Assembly: GCF_002891535.1 (NCBI RefSeq)
Contig: NZ_PDZR01000002.1
Span: 62,001 to 126,000 of the forward strand
Length of the DNA: 64,000 bases
Direction: 5' to 3'
Origin: Methylocella silvestris
Lineage (GTDB): Bacteria > Pseudomonadota > Alphaproteobacteria > Rhizobiales > Beijerinckiaceae
Positions 12,910 through 21,136 of the stretch are shown here, one piece after another (position 1 is the stretch's first letter; the number at the start of each line of letters is the position of its first letter). Position numbers and translations under genes: made by a program. A model generated the notes under the pieces. The model was not told the origin of the DNA. It saw only the letters and a program-made list of their open reading frames with translations, and ran no database searches.

Positions 12910-13133
12910 TGCTTCTGACCCGCGTTCCGCCGAGCGAGCCGGTCCCGCGCTTCCCGCGCCTGGACCTCAAGCCGCCGACAAAGCCTAATTTTCTATAGCA
13001 ATCGAGCGTTTGTGGCGAAACAGCAGGCGCCTCCCAAGGCGCCTATGTTTTATTCACTTTCGCGCCAAAGACTCGCCAAAACGCTCGCGCCGCATGTCTT
13101 GGGCAATTCGCGCGCCAAAGGGAGCGCTGCGCC

Positions 13134-14939
13134 CTATTTCTCCGGCATGTTGAGCTTGATCGAGAGCTCGCGCAGCTGCTTTGCCGTCACATCGGAGGGG
13201 GCGCCGAGCAGCAGATCCTCGCCCCGCTGGTTCATCGGGAAAGCGACGATCTCGCGCAGATTTTCCTCGCCCGCGAGCAGCATGACGATACGATCGACGC
13301 CCGGCGCAATGCCGCCGTGGGGCGGCGCGCCATAGTGGAAGGCGCGATACATGCCGCCGAATTTTTCCTCAAGCACCGTCTCGTCATAGCCGGCGAGCGC
13401 GAAAGCCTTGCGCATGATGTCAGGGCGATGGTTTCGGATCGCCCCCGACGACAGCTCAAAGCCGTTGCAGACGACGTCATATTGAAAGGCGTTGATGCCA
13501 AGGATCGCGTCCTTGTCGGCGCCGTCCAGCGCGATGAAGGCGTCGGCGTCATAGTTCGGCATCGAGAACGGGTTGTGCGAGAAATCGATCCGCTTCTCGT
13601 CCTCATTCCATTCATACATCGGGAAATCGACGATCCAGCAGAGTTCGAACACGCCGGTCTTCGACAGTTTGAGCTCCGAGCCGATGCGAAGCCGCGCCGC
13701 GCCTGCGAGTTTGGCGGCCCGATCCGGCTTGTCGCAGGCGAAGAACACGGCGTCGCCGGATTTGAGGCCGGCCTTGGCGGCGATCGCCTGCTGCACGCCG
13801 GCCGGAAGGAATTTCGCGATCGGCCCCTTCCCGACGAGCGCGTCGGCTTCGCCCTCGAAAATCACATAGCCCAAGCCGGCCGCGCCCTCGCCCCGGGCCC
13901 AGTCGTTCAGCTTGTCGAAGAAGGAGCGCGGCTGCGCGCCGGCTCCCGTCGCTGGAATGGCGCGCACGACGCCGCCCTGCTTGATGACGTTCTTGAAGGC
14001 GTTAAAGCTGACGTCCTCGCGCGAAAACTCCTCCGTCACGTCGACGATGACGAGCGGATTGCGCAGGTCGGGCTTGTCCGTGCCATATTTCAGCATCGTC
14101 TCGGCGTAAGGGATGCGCGGGAATTGCGGCGTCACCGCAAAACCCTCGCCGAACTCCTCGAAGACGCCGCGCAGCACCGGCTCGACGGTGGCGAAAATAT
14201 CCTCCTGCGTGACGAAGCTCATCTCGATATCGAGCTGATAGAATTCGAGGCTGCGATCGGCGCGCAGATCCTCGTCGCGGAAACAGGGCGCGATCTGGAA
14301 ATAGCGGTCAAAGCCGGCCGTCATGAGCAGCTGCTTGAACTGCTGCGGGGCCTGCGGCAGGGCGTAGAATTTGCCCGGATGCAGACGCGAGGGCACGAGA
14401 AAATCGCGCGCGCCCTCGGGGCTCGAGGCGGTCAGGATCGGCGTCTGAAACTCGAAAAACCCCTGCCCCTTCATGCGCGCGCGCAGCGAATCGATCACCC
14501 GGCCGCGCAGCATGATGTTGTTGTGGAGTTTTTCGCGCCTGAGATCGAGGAAGCGATAGCGCAGCCGCATGTCTTCCGGATAATTCTGGTCGCCGAAGAC
14601 GGGCAGCGGCAATTCGGCGGCCGCGCCCAGAACTTCGATCTCGGTGACGTAAACCTCGACCAAGCCGGTCGGCATCTCGGTGTTCTCGGTGCCCGCCGGG
14701 CGTTGGCGCACGAGTCCGTCGATGCGCACGACCCATTCGGAGCGCAGCTTTTCGGCGAGGGCAAAGGCGCCCGAATCAGGATCGACGACGCATTGCGTGA
14801 TTCCATAGTGATCGCGAAGGTCGATGAACAGCACGCCGCCATGGTCGCGGATGCGGTGGCACCAGCCCGAAAGCCGGGTCGGCTGCAAAGCGTCGGTTTT
14901 GCGCAGGTCGCCGCAGGTATGGGAACGGTAGCGGTGCAT
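13134..14939 (-). CDS. aspS: aspartyl-tRNA synthetase
   Basis: Class II synthetase that charges tRNA with aspartate. The 601-residue product has an OB-fold anticodon-binding domain at the N-terminus (near [20 protein letters not shown]), motif 2 ([18 protein letters not shown]), the bacterial GAD insertion in the middle, and motif 3 ([15 protein letters not shown]) near the C-terminus. The ATG at 14939 is chosen because [12 protein letters not shown] is the expected N-terminus; the open frame continues 28 codons upstream without family resemblance. Length is normal for a bacterial AspRS. Whether it is discriminating or also charges tRNA-Asn cannot be decided here. It is divergent from rnd, with a candidate promoter in the gap. 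Confidence 0.96.
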   Translation of the reverse strand: MHRYRSHTCGDLRKTDALQPTRLSGWCHRIRDHGGVLFIDLRDHYGITQCVVDPDSGAFALAEKLRSEWVVRIDGLVRQRPAGTENTEMPTGLVEVYVTEIEVLGAAAELPLPVFGDQNYPEDMRLRYRFLDLRREKLHNNIMLRGRVIDSLRARMKGQGFFEFQTPILTASSPEGARDFLVPSRLHPGKFYALPQAPQQFKQLLMTAGFDRYFQIAPCFRDEDLRADRSLEFYQLDIEMSFVTQEDIFATVEPVLRGVFEEFGEGFAVTPQFPRIPYAETMLKYGTDKPDLRNPLVIVDVTEEFSREDVSFNAFKNVIKQGGVVRAIPATGAGAQPRSFFDKLNDWARGEGAAGLGYVIFEGEADALVGKGPIAKFLPAGVQQAIAAKAGLKSGDAVFFACDKPDRAAKLAGAARLRIGSELKLSKTGVFELCWIVDFPMYEWNEDEKRIDFSHNPFSMPNYDADAFIALDGADKDAILGINAFQYDVVCNGFELSSGAIRNHRPDIMRKAFALAGYDETVLEEKFGGMYRAFHYGAPPHGGIAPGVDRIVMLLAGEENLREIVAFPMNQRGEDLLLGAPSDVTAKQLRELSIKLNMPEK

Positions 14940-14970
14940 CGTGTCATTCAGCCCGGAAGGAGTTGGCGCG

Positions 14971-14999
14971 GAGAAGGCATGGCGGTGCAGTCCTGTCAA
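14971..14999 (-). promoter_or_regulatory. candidate promoter for aspS
   Basis: On the minus strand a perfect TTGACA (complement of 14994-14999) is followed after 17 bases by CTTCTC (complement of 14971-14976). The -10 match to TATAAT is poor, but alphaproteobacterial -10 boxes vary. The predicted start would give a leader of about 25 bases before the aspS ATG. Confidence 0.45.
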
Positions 15000-15098
15000 G
15001 GCGCGGCCGGAGCGGGCCGCCACGCCTTGAGGGGAAGGATCGGCCTTGCCGATAGCGGCAAGGTAGCGGAGCGGCGAGCTTTGCTTTATCTAAAAAAC

Positions 15099-16298
15099 AT
15101 GAGCCTGATCACGACAACCGAGGCCCTGGCGGACGTCTGCCGGCGGCTTGCGACCCATGCATTCGTCACCGTCGACACGGAATTTCTGCGCGAGACGACG
15201 TTCTGGCCAAAACTCTGTGTGGTGCAGCTCGCCTCGGCCGACGAAGCCGTGGCGGTCGACGCCCTCGCCGACGGGCTCGACCTTGCGCCGCTATTCGCGC
15301 TGATGGCCGATCCCGCCATCGTCAAGGTGTTTCACGCTGCGAGGCAAGATCTCGAAATCGTCTGGAATTTGGCGAAGATCATCCCGGCCCCGCTGTTCGA
15401 CACGCAGGTCGCTGCGATGGTCTGCGGCTTCGGCGATCAGGTCTCCTACGGCGACCTCGTGCAGACGGTATGCAAGGTCTCGCTCGACAAATCCTCGCGC
15501 TTTACCGACTGGTCGCGCCGACCGCTGCTGCCCGCGCAGGTCGATTACGCGATCGCTGACGTCACCTATCTGCGGGATATTTACGCCATTCTGCAAGGCA
15601 AGCTGAAAGAGACCGGCCGGCTCGGCTGGCTCAGCGACGAAATGGCGCTTCTGACATCGCCCGCGACCTATGAGCAGCACCCCGACAACGCCTGGGAGCG
15701 CTTCCGCAACCGCGTCCGCAAGCCGCGCGATCTTGGCGTGCTGATGGAAGTCGCCGGCTGGCGCGAGGCCGAGGCGCAGGCGCGCGATGTGCCGCGCTCG
15801 CGCATTCTGAAGGATGACGTGCTGATCGAGCTTGCCCTCGCCGCGCCGCGCACGGCCGACGCGCTCGGCAATCTGCGCGCCTTTCCGCGCGGCATGGAGC
15901 GCTCGCGCGCCGGAGTCGACATATTGGCCGCGATCGAACGCGGCCTCGCGCGCGACCCGAAAACGCTGCCGAAGCTTGAGCGCGACCGCCGGACCGGCGG
16001 CAATGGCGCGACCGTCGAGCTTTTGAAGGTGCTGCTGCGCCAGATCAGCGAAAGCCATGGCGTCGCGGCGAAGATGATCGCCAACGTCGAGGATCTCGAA
16101 GCGATCGCCGCCGACGACAACGCCAAGGTCGCGGCGCTGACCGGCTGGCGGCGCGATCTGTTCGGCCTCAAGGCGCTCGAACTGAAGCACGGCCGACTCG
16201 CGCTGACGGTGGAGCGCGGCCGCGTCGTGATGCTGGAATGGCAGGAGGCGCCGGAAGAGGCCGCGCAGCCAGCCGCGCCCGAGGCGGCGACCGGCTAG
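15099..16298 (+). CDS. rnd: ribonuclease D
   Basis: A 3'-5' exoribonuclease of the DEDD superfamily, active in tRNA 3'-end maturation. The 399-residue product has Exo I VDTEFLRE (near residues 23-30), Exo II with [13 protein letters not shown] and Exo III with YAIADVTYL, giving the DEDDy active site. A HRDC RNA-binding domain follows from about residue 210. The ATG at 15099 gives the family start ([14 protein letters not shown]); the frame is open for some 1800 bases upstream, but that stretch is only the antisense shadow of aspS. No Shine-Dalgarno sequence is visible before this ATG (TTTATCTAAAAAAC precedes it). It is divergent from aspS. Confidence 0.94.
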   Translation: MSLITTTEALADVCRRLATHAFVTVDTEFLRETTFWPKLCVVQLASADEAVAVDALADGLDLAPLFALMADPAIVKVFHAARQDLEIVWNLAKIIPAPLFDTQVAAMVCGFGDQVSYGDLVQTVCKVSLDKSSRFTDWSRRPLLPAQVDYAIADVTYLRDIYAILQGKLKETGRLGWLSDEMALLTSPATYEQHPDNAWERFRNRVRKPRDLGVLMEVAGWREAEAQARDVPRSRILKDDVLIELALAAPRTADALGNLRAFPRGMERSRAGVDILAAIERGLARDPKTLPKLERDRRTGGNGATVELLKVLLRQISESHGVAAKMIANVEDLEAIAADDNAKVAALTGWRRDLFGLKALELKHGRLALTVERGRVVMLEWQEAPEEAAQPAAPEAATG

Positions 16299-16342
16299 CT
16301 AGACTAGGCGCACTGTTAACCTCGGAGTTTCGAGCGACGCGT

Positions 16343-17470
16343 TCATGCGAGGGGCTCCGTCCCATCCTCGCGCGAACGGACGCCGCTCGCGGAAAGTTGA
16401 TCTTCTGGCGGATCGCCGAGGCCCTGCTGCACATAAAGAACCTCCAGCGTGACGATCAGGAGCAGGGTGAGGGGCGCCGCCAGCAACACTCCTAAAGGCC
16501 CAAACAGGAGACCGAACGAGACAGTCGACAGAAGAGCGAGGACCGGTGGCAACGAGGTCGCTTCGGCCTGCACCAATGGGGTAATGAAGTTGCCTTCGAC
16601 GAAATGAACGCCGGCATACATCAGGATGACGAGCGCGGCGTCGCCAGGTCCCTGGGTGAGGGCGACCAGCGTCGCAGGAACCGCAGCCAGTATGGCCCCG
16701 ACAAACGGAATGAAGCAGAGCAACCCCCCCATTAATCCGAGCGCGAACGCAGCTTCGATGCCGAGGAGCCACAATCCAATGCCTGTCAGCAAGCCGATCG
16801 TGCACATGACGACGAGTTGGCCGACCAACCAGCGCTCAAGAATGTTCCCAATTGCGTCAAAAAGGTGTTCGGCCTTCAGGCGGTGCGCTGGCGGAACCAG
16901 GCGAATGCATAGATGACGATAGAGGTCGGGCTGGGCGGCCAGATAGATCGCCATGAAAAGTGCGATCACCACATAGCCGAGGCCGTGCGTAATCGAGCCG
17001 ACTGCCCCGCCGCCAACCGATGTGGCCCAGCCGGTGGCTCCAGCGACATTCATGCCGCGCACCTGATCAAGGAATTGGCGACCGTATGGATTGCCAGTCA
17101 GCTGGTCCATGACGAGCTTAAATCCGGCGGGCGCGACCTTGAGCACGTCGCTCAACTGGGCCGCGATGACGGATCCGAATAGCCAAAGCGCGGCCCCAAA
17201 GGCGGCAAGACCGGCGACGGCAACGCCCGCCAATGCAAGCGCCTCGCGAACGCCGGTCCGGCGCGCCAGACCTCTTGCCGCCGCGTGAAGTCCTATCGCA
17301 AGCAGGATGGCGCCGAAGAGAAGCACGAGGACGTTGATGATCCGCCAGAGCGCAGCCGCCAGAGCGGCGATGACGACGACCACGAGCAAGCGCCCGGTGA
17401 ATGCGCCAAGCGAGCGGTCTCCGGAAATAAGGGCTTTTCGACTCTCGCCGAACTCTGTTTGACCGCTCAT
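16343..17470 (-). CDS. AI-2E family transporter (putative inner-membrane permease)
   Basis: Membrane protein of 375 residues with the typical layout of the AI-2E exporter family (PerM/YdiK/TqsA-like): two N-terminal membrane segments (about residues 25-80), a soluble amphipathic stretch containing the family-like Gln/Asp-rich central region, then four to five C-terminal membrane segments including LLGIEAAFALGLMGGLLCFIPFVG, shortened here in concept to the conserved FIPFVG motif. The ATG at 17470 overlaps the stop of the upstream DUF4010 gene (ATGA), which decides the start over a TTG/ATG ten codons upstream. Substrate is unknown: family members have been linked to AI-2 export or sodium/proton exchange, and nothing here distinguishes these. 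It is the third gene of a unit with an FNR/FixK-type box upstream. Confidence 0.85.
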   Translation of the reverse strand: MSGQTEFGESRKALISGDRSLGAFTGRLLVVVVIAALAAALWRIINVLVLLFGAILLAIGLHAAARGLARRTGVREALALAGVAVAGLAAFGAALWLFGSVIAAQLSDVLKVAPAGFKLVMDQLTGNPYGRQFLDQVRGMNVAGATGWATSVGGGAVGSITHGLGYVVIALFMAIYLAAQPDLYRHLCIRLVPPAHRLKAEHLFDAIGNILERWLVGQLVVMCTIGLLTGIGLWLLGIEAAFALGLMGGLLCFIPFVGAILAAVPATLVALTQGPGDAALVILMYAGVHFVEGNFITPLVQAEATSLPPVLALLSTVSFGLLFGPLGVLLAAPLTLLLIVTLEVLYVQQGLGDPPEDQLSASGVRSREDGTEPLA

Positions 17471-18705
17471 CGCAAAATCACGGCAGCCGCGACAGCCCAC
17501 GCCGCGGCGATCGACAGGAGGAGGCCTGGAACGATGCGCAGAGCGAAACCATGTGAACCTGCGGCGAGGGCCATCCCAGTCTTGGCAATTACATTGGTCG
17601 TCATCGCCGCCAGAATCGGCAACACGGCCTCTTGGGGCGTCAGTTTGGCCGCGGCGGCTAGTGAGGCCACGGAAATCGCAGCCGAATGGGTGTCGACGAA
17701 ACCGGCAACCGCCGCTCCCGCAAGGATGCCTGTTTCCCCGAGCCAGTTCTTCAAGGCCGCGCCCGCGACCAGCATGACCGCCATCATCGCCGCCAGCCCG
17801 AACGCCGTGGAGACGCTAAAAGCCCGTCCTGGTTCCGAACTCTCGGCGGAGGTTGATGAAATGCCTGCAACTGCGAAAGCGAGCCCATAGATCGCGGCCA
17901 CGATGCCACCCGCCGCCAAGGCAGGCGCGATCATGATGAGTGTAGGTGGGCTGATGGCGAGCAGCAGCAGCGCCATCTGAACGAAGGTGGCGACGGTCGA
18001 TAGCGCCGCTCCAGCGACCGCGCCTCCCAAACTTGCTGGATCCTTCGCCGCCCGGCCGGCCATCGAGCCGATAGTCGCCGTGCTCGAGACAAAGCCGGAG
18101 GCGAGTCCGGCGATCGGCAGGCCGAAACGCGGCCCAAGCAGTCTCGTCGCCGCATGCCCGCAGGCCCCGAGCGCGAGCACCAGGACGACCAGCAACCAGA
18201 TGCTATGCGGATTGAGCGCCTGAAACGGCCCGATATAACGATCGGGCAACTGCGGCCAGATCACAACGCTCACGACCGCGAAAACAAGACCATCATTGAC
18301 CTCGGCGTCGGTGAGCACGCCCTTGACGAAACGGTGCAATGGCATCTTCGAAGCGAAGACGACGGCGACCGCCACGCCGAGCGCGGAGGCGAGCGCCGTA
18401 TCGGACATTGCGAGGCCGCCGAGAAGAGGCGCAGCCATCAGGCCGACCTCGGTCGTCAGGCCAGGGTCGGGATCGCGGCTATAAGACAGCGCGGTCAAAG
18501 CGATGACGCCGCCCGTTGCAAGCGCAAGAAGCGGGACGCCTCCAATGTGAGCCGCGATAGCGCCGAAGAGCGCGACAAGCCCAAATGTCCGGATGCCCGC
18601 CGGGCGGCGGCCCAGACCTTCGCCTTTGCTGCGTTCGCGCTCGAGCCCGATCAACATGCCCAACGCGAGGGCGACCACAAAATTGAACCATGGCGAAGTC
18701 ATCAT
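17467..18705 (-). CDS. MgtC/SapB-like and DUF4010 membrane protein
   Basis: A highly hydrophobic 412-residue inner-membrane protein with about a dozen predicted membrane segments. The N-terminal part (residues 8-130) resembles the MgtC/SapB fold, with GMLIGLERERSKG and AGIRTFGLVALFGA as signature blocks. The C-terminal half contains the DUF4010 signature SGFVSSTATIGSM and FVDTHSAAIS. The function of this combination is unknown; MgtC relatives affect magnesium homeostasis and ATP synthase, but that should not be assumed here. Two adjacent ATG codons start the ORF. It overlaps the AI-2E transporter by four bases and follows the cytochrome b561-like gene by 60 bases, so the three genes form one apparent operon. 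Confidence 0.85.
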   Translation of the reverse strand: MMTSPWFNFVVALALGMLIGLERERSKGEGLGRRPAGIRTFGLVALFGAIAAHIGGVPLLALATGGVIALTALSYSRDPDPGLTTEVGLMAAPLLGGLAMSDTALASALGVAVAVVFASKMPLHRFVKGVLTDAEVNDGLVFAVVSVVIWPQLPDRYIGPFQALNPHSIWLLVVLVLALGACGHAATRLLGPRFGLPIAGLASGFVSSTATIGSMAGRAAKDPASLGGAVAGAALSTVATFVQMALLLLAISPPTLIMIAPALAAGGIVAAIYGLAFAVAGISSTSAESSEPGRAFSVSTAFGLAAMMAVMLVAGAALKNWLGETGILAGAAVAGFVDTHSAAISVASLAAAAKLTPQEAVLPILAAMTTNVIAKTGMALAAGSHGFALRIVPGLLLSIAAAWAVAAAVILR

Positions 18706-18765
18706 TGGTCAAGAGCCAGACGCTGAGGCAGGACGCACGATCGAAGGGAGCGCCCGGCCTCCAAC

Positions 18766-19413
18766 CTAGCTCTGGGCTCCCGGGCGCTTGCGGCCCGTAA
18801 TCATGGACAAGACGAGGTTCTCTCGATGCGCTACGCTCGCTAGACCAACGCCAAGTACATGCAGGATGATGAGGCCGAGCGTGATGTTCGCCAGCACACC
18901 ATGCAAGTCGCCAATGGCGCTCTCTGCGCCCTCACCTCCTTTTTTGGACCCGCCGTGCTCGTTTTCCTCCGCAACCGCCTGCGCAACCATGCCGCCGCCC
19001 GCGTTCCCGGCAGCTTGCTTGTCGCCGCCGCTGTTGGCCATCAGCCCGGTGCCGACGGTTCCCGCGAGAGAGAGTAGCAACGCGAAGACCATGACCGCGC
19101 CGGCCGGACTATGACCGATGTACCGCCGCGCCCGGCCCCGAACAAGTTCGCCAAGGTAGAGGATTCCGGCTATTGGACCGAAGGCGAAGTCGCCGAACCG
19201 GGCATGGCCCGCGGCGACGAAGCCCCACAACACCCGAGCCGCAACGATCGCCCCGATCGCGTATCCGCTCCAGACGTGAAGCTGGCTGGCGCCGCCGCTT
19301 TCTTCCTCCCCGCTGAGATAGGCGACAATGAACGCCGCCACCATGGCCCAATGCCCCGAGCGCACGAGCGGATCCCAAACATTGACCGATTTTTCCTGAC
19401 TTGCGGAGGTCAT
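18766..19413 (-). CDS. cytochrome b561-like di-haem membrane protein
   Basis: A 215-residue integral membrane cytochrome of the prokaryotic b561 / hydrogenase b-subunit type, passing electrons between quinone and a soluble partner. Four membrane helices are visible with candidate haem ligands His21 (RSGHWAM), His46 (LHVWSG), His171 (LHGVLAN) and His185 (ILHVLG). Between helices 3 and 4 is an unusual hydrophilic stretch (residues 127-166) rich in Gly, Ala, Glu and Lys. The ATG at 19413 has AAGGGGA about eight bases upstream. It is first in a three-gene unit. An FNR/FixK-like box lies about 130 bases before the start, suggesting induction under low oxygen. The redox partner is not evident from the neighbours. 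Confidence 0.85.
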   Translation of the reverse strand: MTSASQEKSVNVWDPLVRSGHWAMVAAFIVAYLSGEEESGGASQLHVWSGYAIGAIVAARVLWGFVAAGHARFGDFAFGPIAGILYLGELVRGRARRYIGHSPAGAVMVFALLLSLAGTVGTGLMANSGGDKQAAGNAGGGMVAQAVAEENEHGGSKKGGEGAESAIGDLHGVLANITLGLIILHVLGVGLASVAHRENLVLSMITGRKRPGAQS

Positions 19414-19545
19414 CGCCGGATTCCCCTTTTTTTGCTGTTCGTCGCGAAGAGAGATGCGGTCAAGCCGTGCGTCATCGCCGGACGCCTCGTAGGGAGATCC
19501 GCTAGATCTATTTCCGAATGCTACTACGATCGATCACAAACGGCC

Positions 19546-19559
19546 TTGACCATTATCAA
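19546..19559 (-). promoter_or_regulatory. FNR/FixK-type operator
   Basis: On the minus strand the site reads TTGATAATGGTCAA, nine of ten defined bases of the FNR consensus TTGAT-N4-ATCAA and a full match to the looser TTGAY-N4-RTCAA of FixK-type regulators. It lies 132 bases upstream of the cytochrome b561-like gene. If bound at the usual -41.5 position, the leader would be about 90 bases. Function is inferred. Confidence 0.55.
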
Positions 19560-19609
19560 TCCGCCCGGAGGCCGCTAACCCTCTAGCTAAAGCTCGCGGT
19601 TGCCCAGAG

Positions 19610-21136
19610 CTAGCCAGCGACGGCGATCGCCGCGTCGCGCCCGATCAGCCGGGCGAGCTGCTTGACGCGGCTGTACAGCCTGTCGCTAGCAAGATCGGCA
19701 AGATCGATGGGAAGCGTCAGCACGACCTTGTTCTTCGCACAAGTCAGCGGCGTGCGCGGCAGAACGCCCGGCATGGCTCCGGAGGCGATATAGGCGAGGC
19801 GCATCATTGCGGCGACGATCCGCGCGCGGTCGAGCACGCGGGCGGAGGCGAGCGCCCGGATCTGCGGACTGATTTCATCATCGTCGAGACCAAGATAGCG
19901 GTAGGCCATGGTCAAGGCGAGAAACGCGCGGCCGGAATGATCGATAGCGGTCAGGGACGAATTCTCGACGAGGTTGATGCTCTCTTCGCTGCGGTAGTCC
20001 GGATGCGCGCGCCAATTGACGTCGGCGAGCAGGCAGGCGGCATGCCGAAGCCGTTTTTCCTCTGGCAGCTCATCGAGTTGCGATGATTTGATAAAGTGAT
20101 CTGTCCAGTCGCAAAGATCGTGCGCGTGGGCCGGCGCCCGGGAAAACAGCAGATTGGCGTCGGCAGTCGCCCGCAGGAGGGGATCCTCCCGCCGCTGCTG
20201 GGCGTCGAGCTTTTCATAGAGCAGCCCCTCGCGCACGCCGGCGCTGGATATCATGATTTCCTTGGGGCGGCCGCGGCGGATGATCTCGGCGATGACCGCA
20301 GCGCCATAGGGCAGCAGCGGCCGGCGCTGCGCGTTGACGGCGTCGATCGAAAGCAGCGTTTCCGTATTCACACGGGCGACGATATTGGCGAAATCGGCGG
20401 CGTCCTGCGCCGGGATGACATAGCCATGCATGACGGCGAGCGGATAGTTGCGCTGGCGCATATGCAGCTTCGCAAAAGCGCGCCATGTGCCGCCGACTGC
20501 ATAGAAAGTGCGCCCTTCGAGCCGTTCGACGAGGCGCGAATCGGCAAGGGCGTCGCGCACGATCCTTGCCGCCGCGCGGGCGGATTTCTTGGAGGCGTCG
20601 ATCAGGGTCAGGCCGCCGAGCGGCAGCGTCACGCCCTTGCTGAGTTGCGAGCCCTTGACGTCGATCATTTCGAGCGAGCCGCCGCCGAGATCGCCGACAA
20701 GGCCGTCCGGCTTGTGGACGCCCGAGACGACGCCATGGGCGGACAATTCGGCCTCGCGCGGACCCGACAGGAGCGAGATCGGCGCGCCGATCGCCTGCGT
20801 CGCCTCAGCGAGGAATTCAGGGCCGTTGGCGGCGTCGCGCGCCGCCGCCGTCGCCAGAACATTCAGTTCGCCGACGTCGAGAATCTCACACAGCACCTTG
20901 AACCGCCGCAGCGCCGCGAGCGCCTTTTCCATGCCGGATTTCGACAGGAGGCCGGTCGTTGCGACGCCGTCGCCCAGCGCGCAAAGGGATTTTTCGTTGA
21001 AGATCTGCCGCGGGGCGCGGCTCAGCCCTTCATAGGCGACGAGCCGCACCGAATTCGATCCGATGTCGACGATGGCGACGGGCTTGCCGCCGCCCGCCCT
21101 TGCTGCGCCGGAGGCCGGGCTGGCGTCAACGCCCAT
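19610..21136 (-). CDS. ppx: exopolyphosphatase (Ppx/GppA family)
   Basis: Releases phosphate from the ends of polyphosphate chains or converts pppGpp to ppGpp; the ppk neighbour favours the first. The 508-residue product has the actin-like ATPase-fold signatures [14 protein letters not shown] near the N-terminus and [11 protein letters not shown] near residue 150, then an HD-like C-terminal half typical of the long alphaproteobacterial form. The ATG at 21136 (AAGAGG just upstream) is preferred over a GTG at 21187; it overlaps the ppk stop by 11 bases, so translation is probably coupled. Length is normal. Confidence 0.92.
   Translation of the reverse strand: MGVDASPASGAARAGGGKPVAIVDIGSNSVRLVAYEGLSRAPRQIFNEKSLCALGDGVATTGLLSKSGMEKALAALRRFKVLCEILDVGELNVLATAAARDAANGPEFLAEATQAIGAPISLLSGPREAELSAHGVVSGVHKPDGLVGDLGGGSLEMIDVKGSQLSKGVTLPLGGLTLIDASKKSARAAARIVRDALADSRLVERLEGRTFYAVGGTWRAFAKLHMRQRNYPLAVMHGYVIPAQDAADFANIVARVNTETLLSIDAVNAQRRPLLPYGAAVIAEIIRRGRPKEIMISSAGVREGLLYEKLDAQQRREDPLLRATADANLLFSRAPAHAHDLCDWTDHFIKSSQLDELPEEKRLRHAACLLADVNWRAHPDYRSEESINLVENSSLTAIDHSGRAFLALTMAYRYLGLDDDEISPQIRALASARVLDRARIVAAMMRLAYIASGAMPGVLPRTPLTCAKNKVVLTLPIDLADLASDRLYSRVKQLARLIGRDAAIAVAG

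Noticed and set aside
13025..13044. 7-bp hairpin AGGCGCC/GGCGCCT between the transglutaminase gene and aspS as a terminator
   Set aside because: No proper T tract on the minus strand that aspS transcripts would need; too weak to call.
13317..15098. A long + strand open frame continuous with rnd
   Set aside because: It runs antisense through aspS, shows no family resemblance, and RNase D homology begins only at the ATG at 15099.
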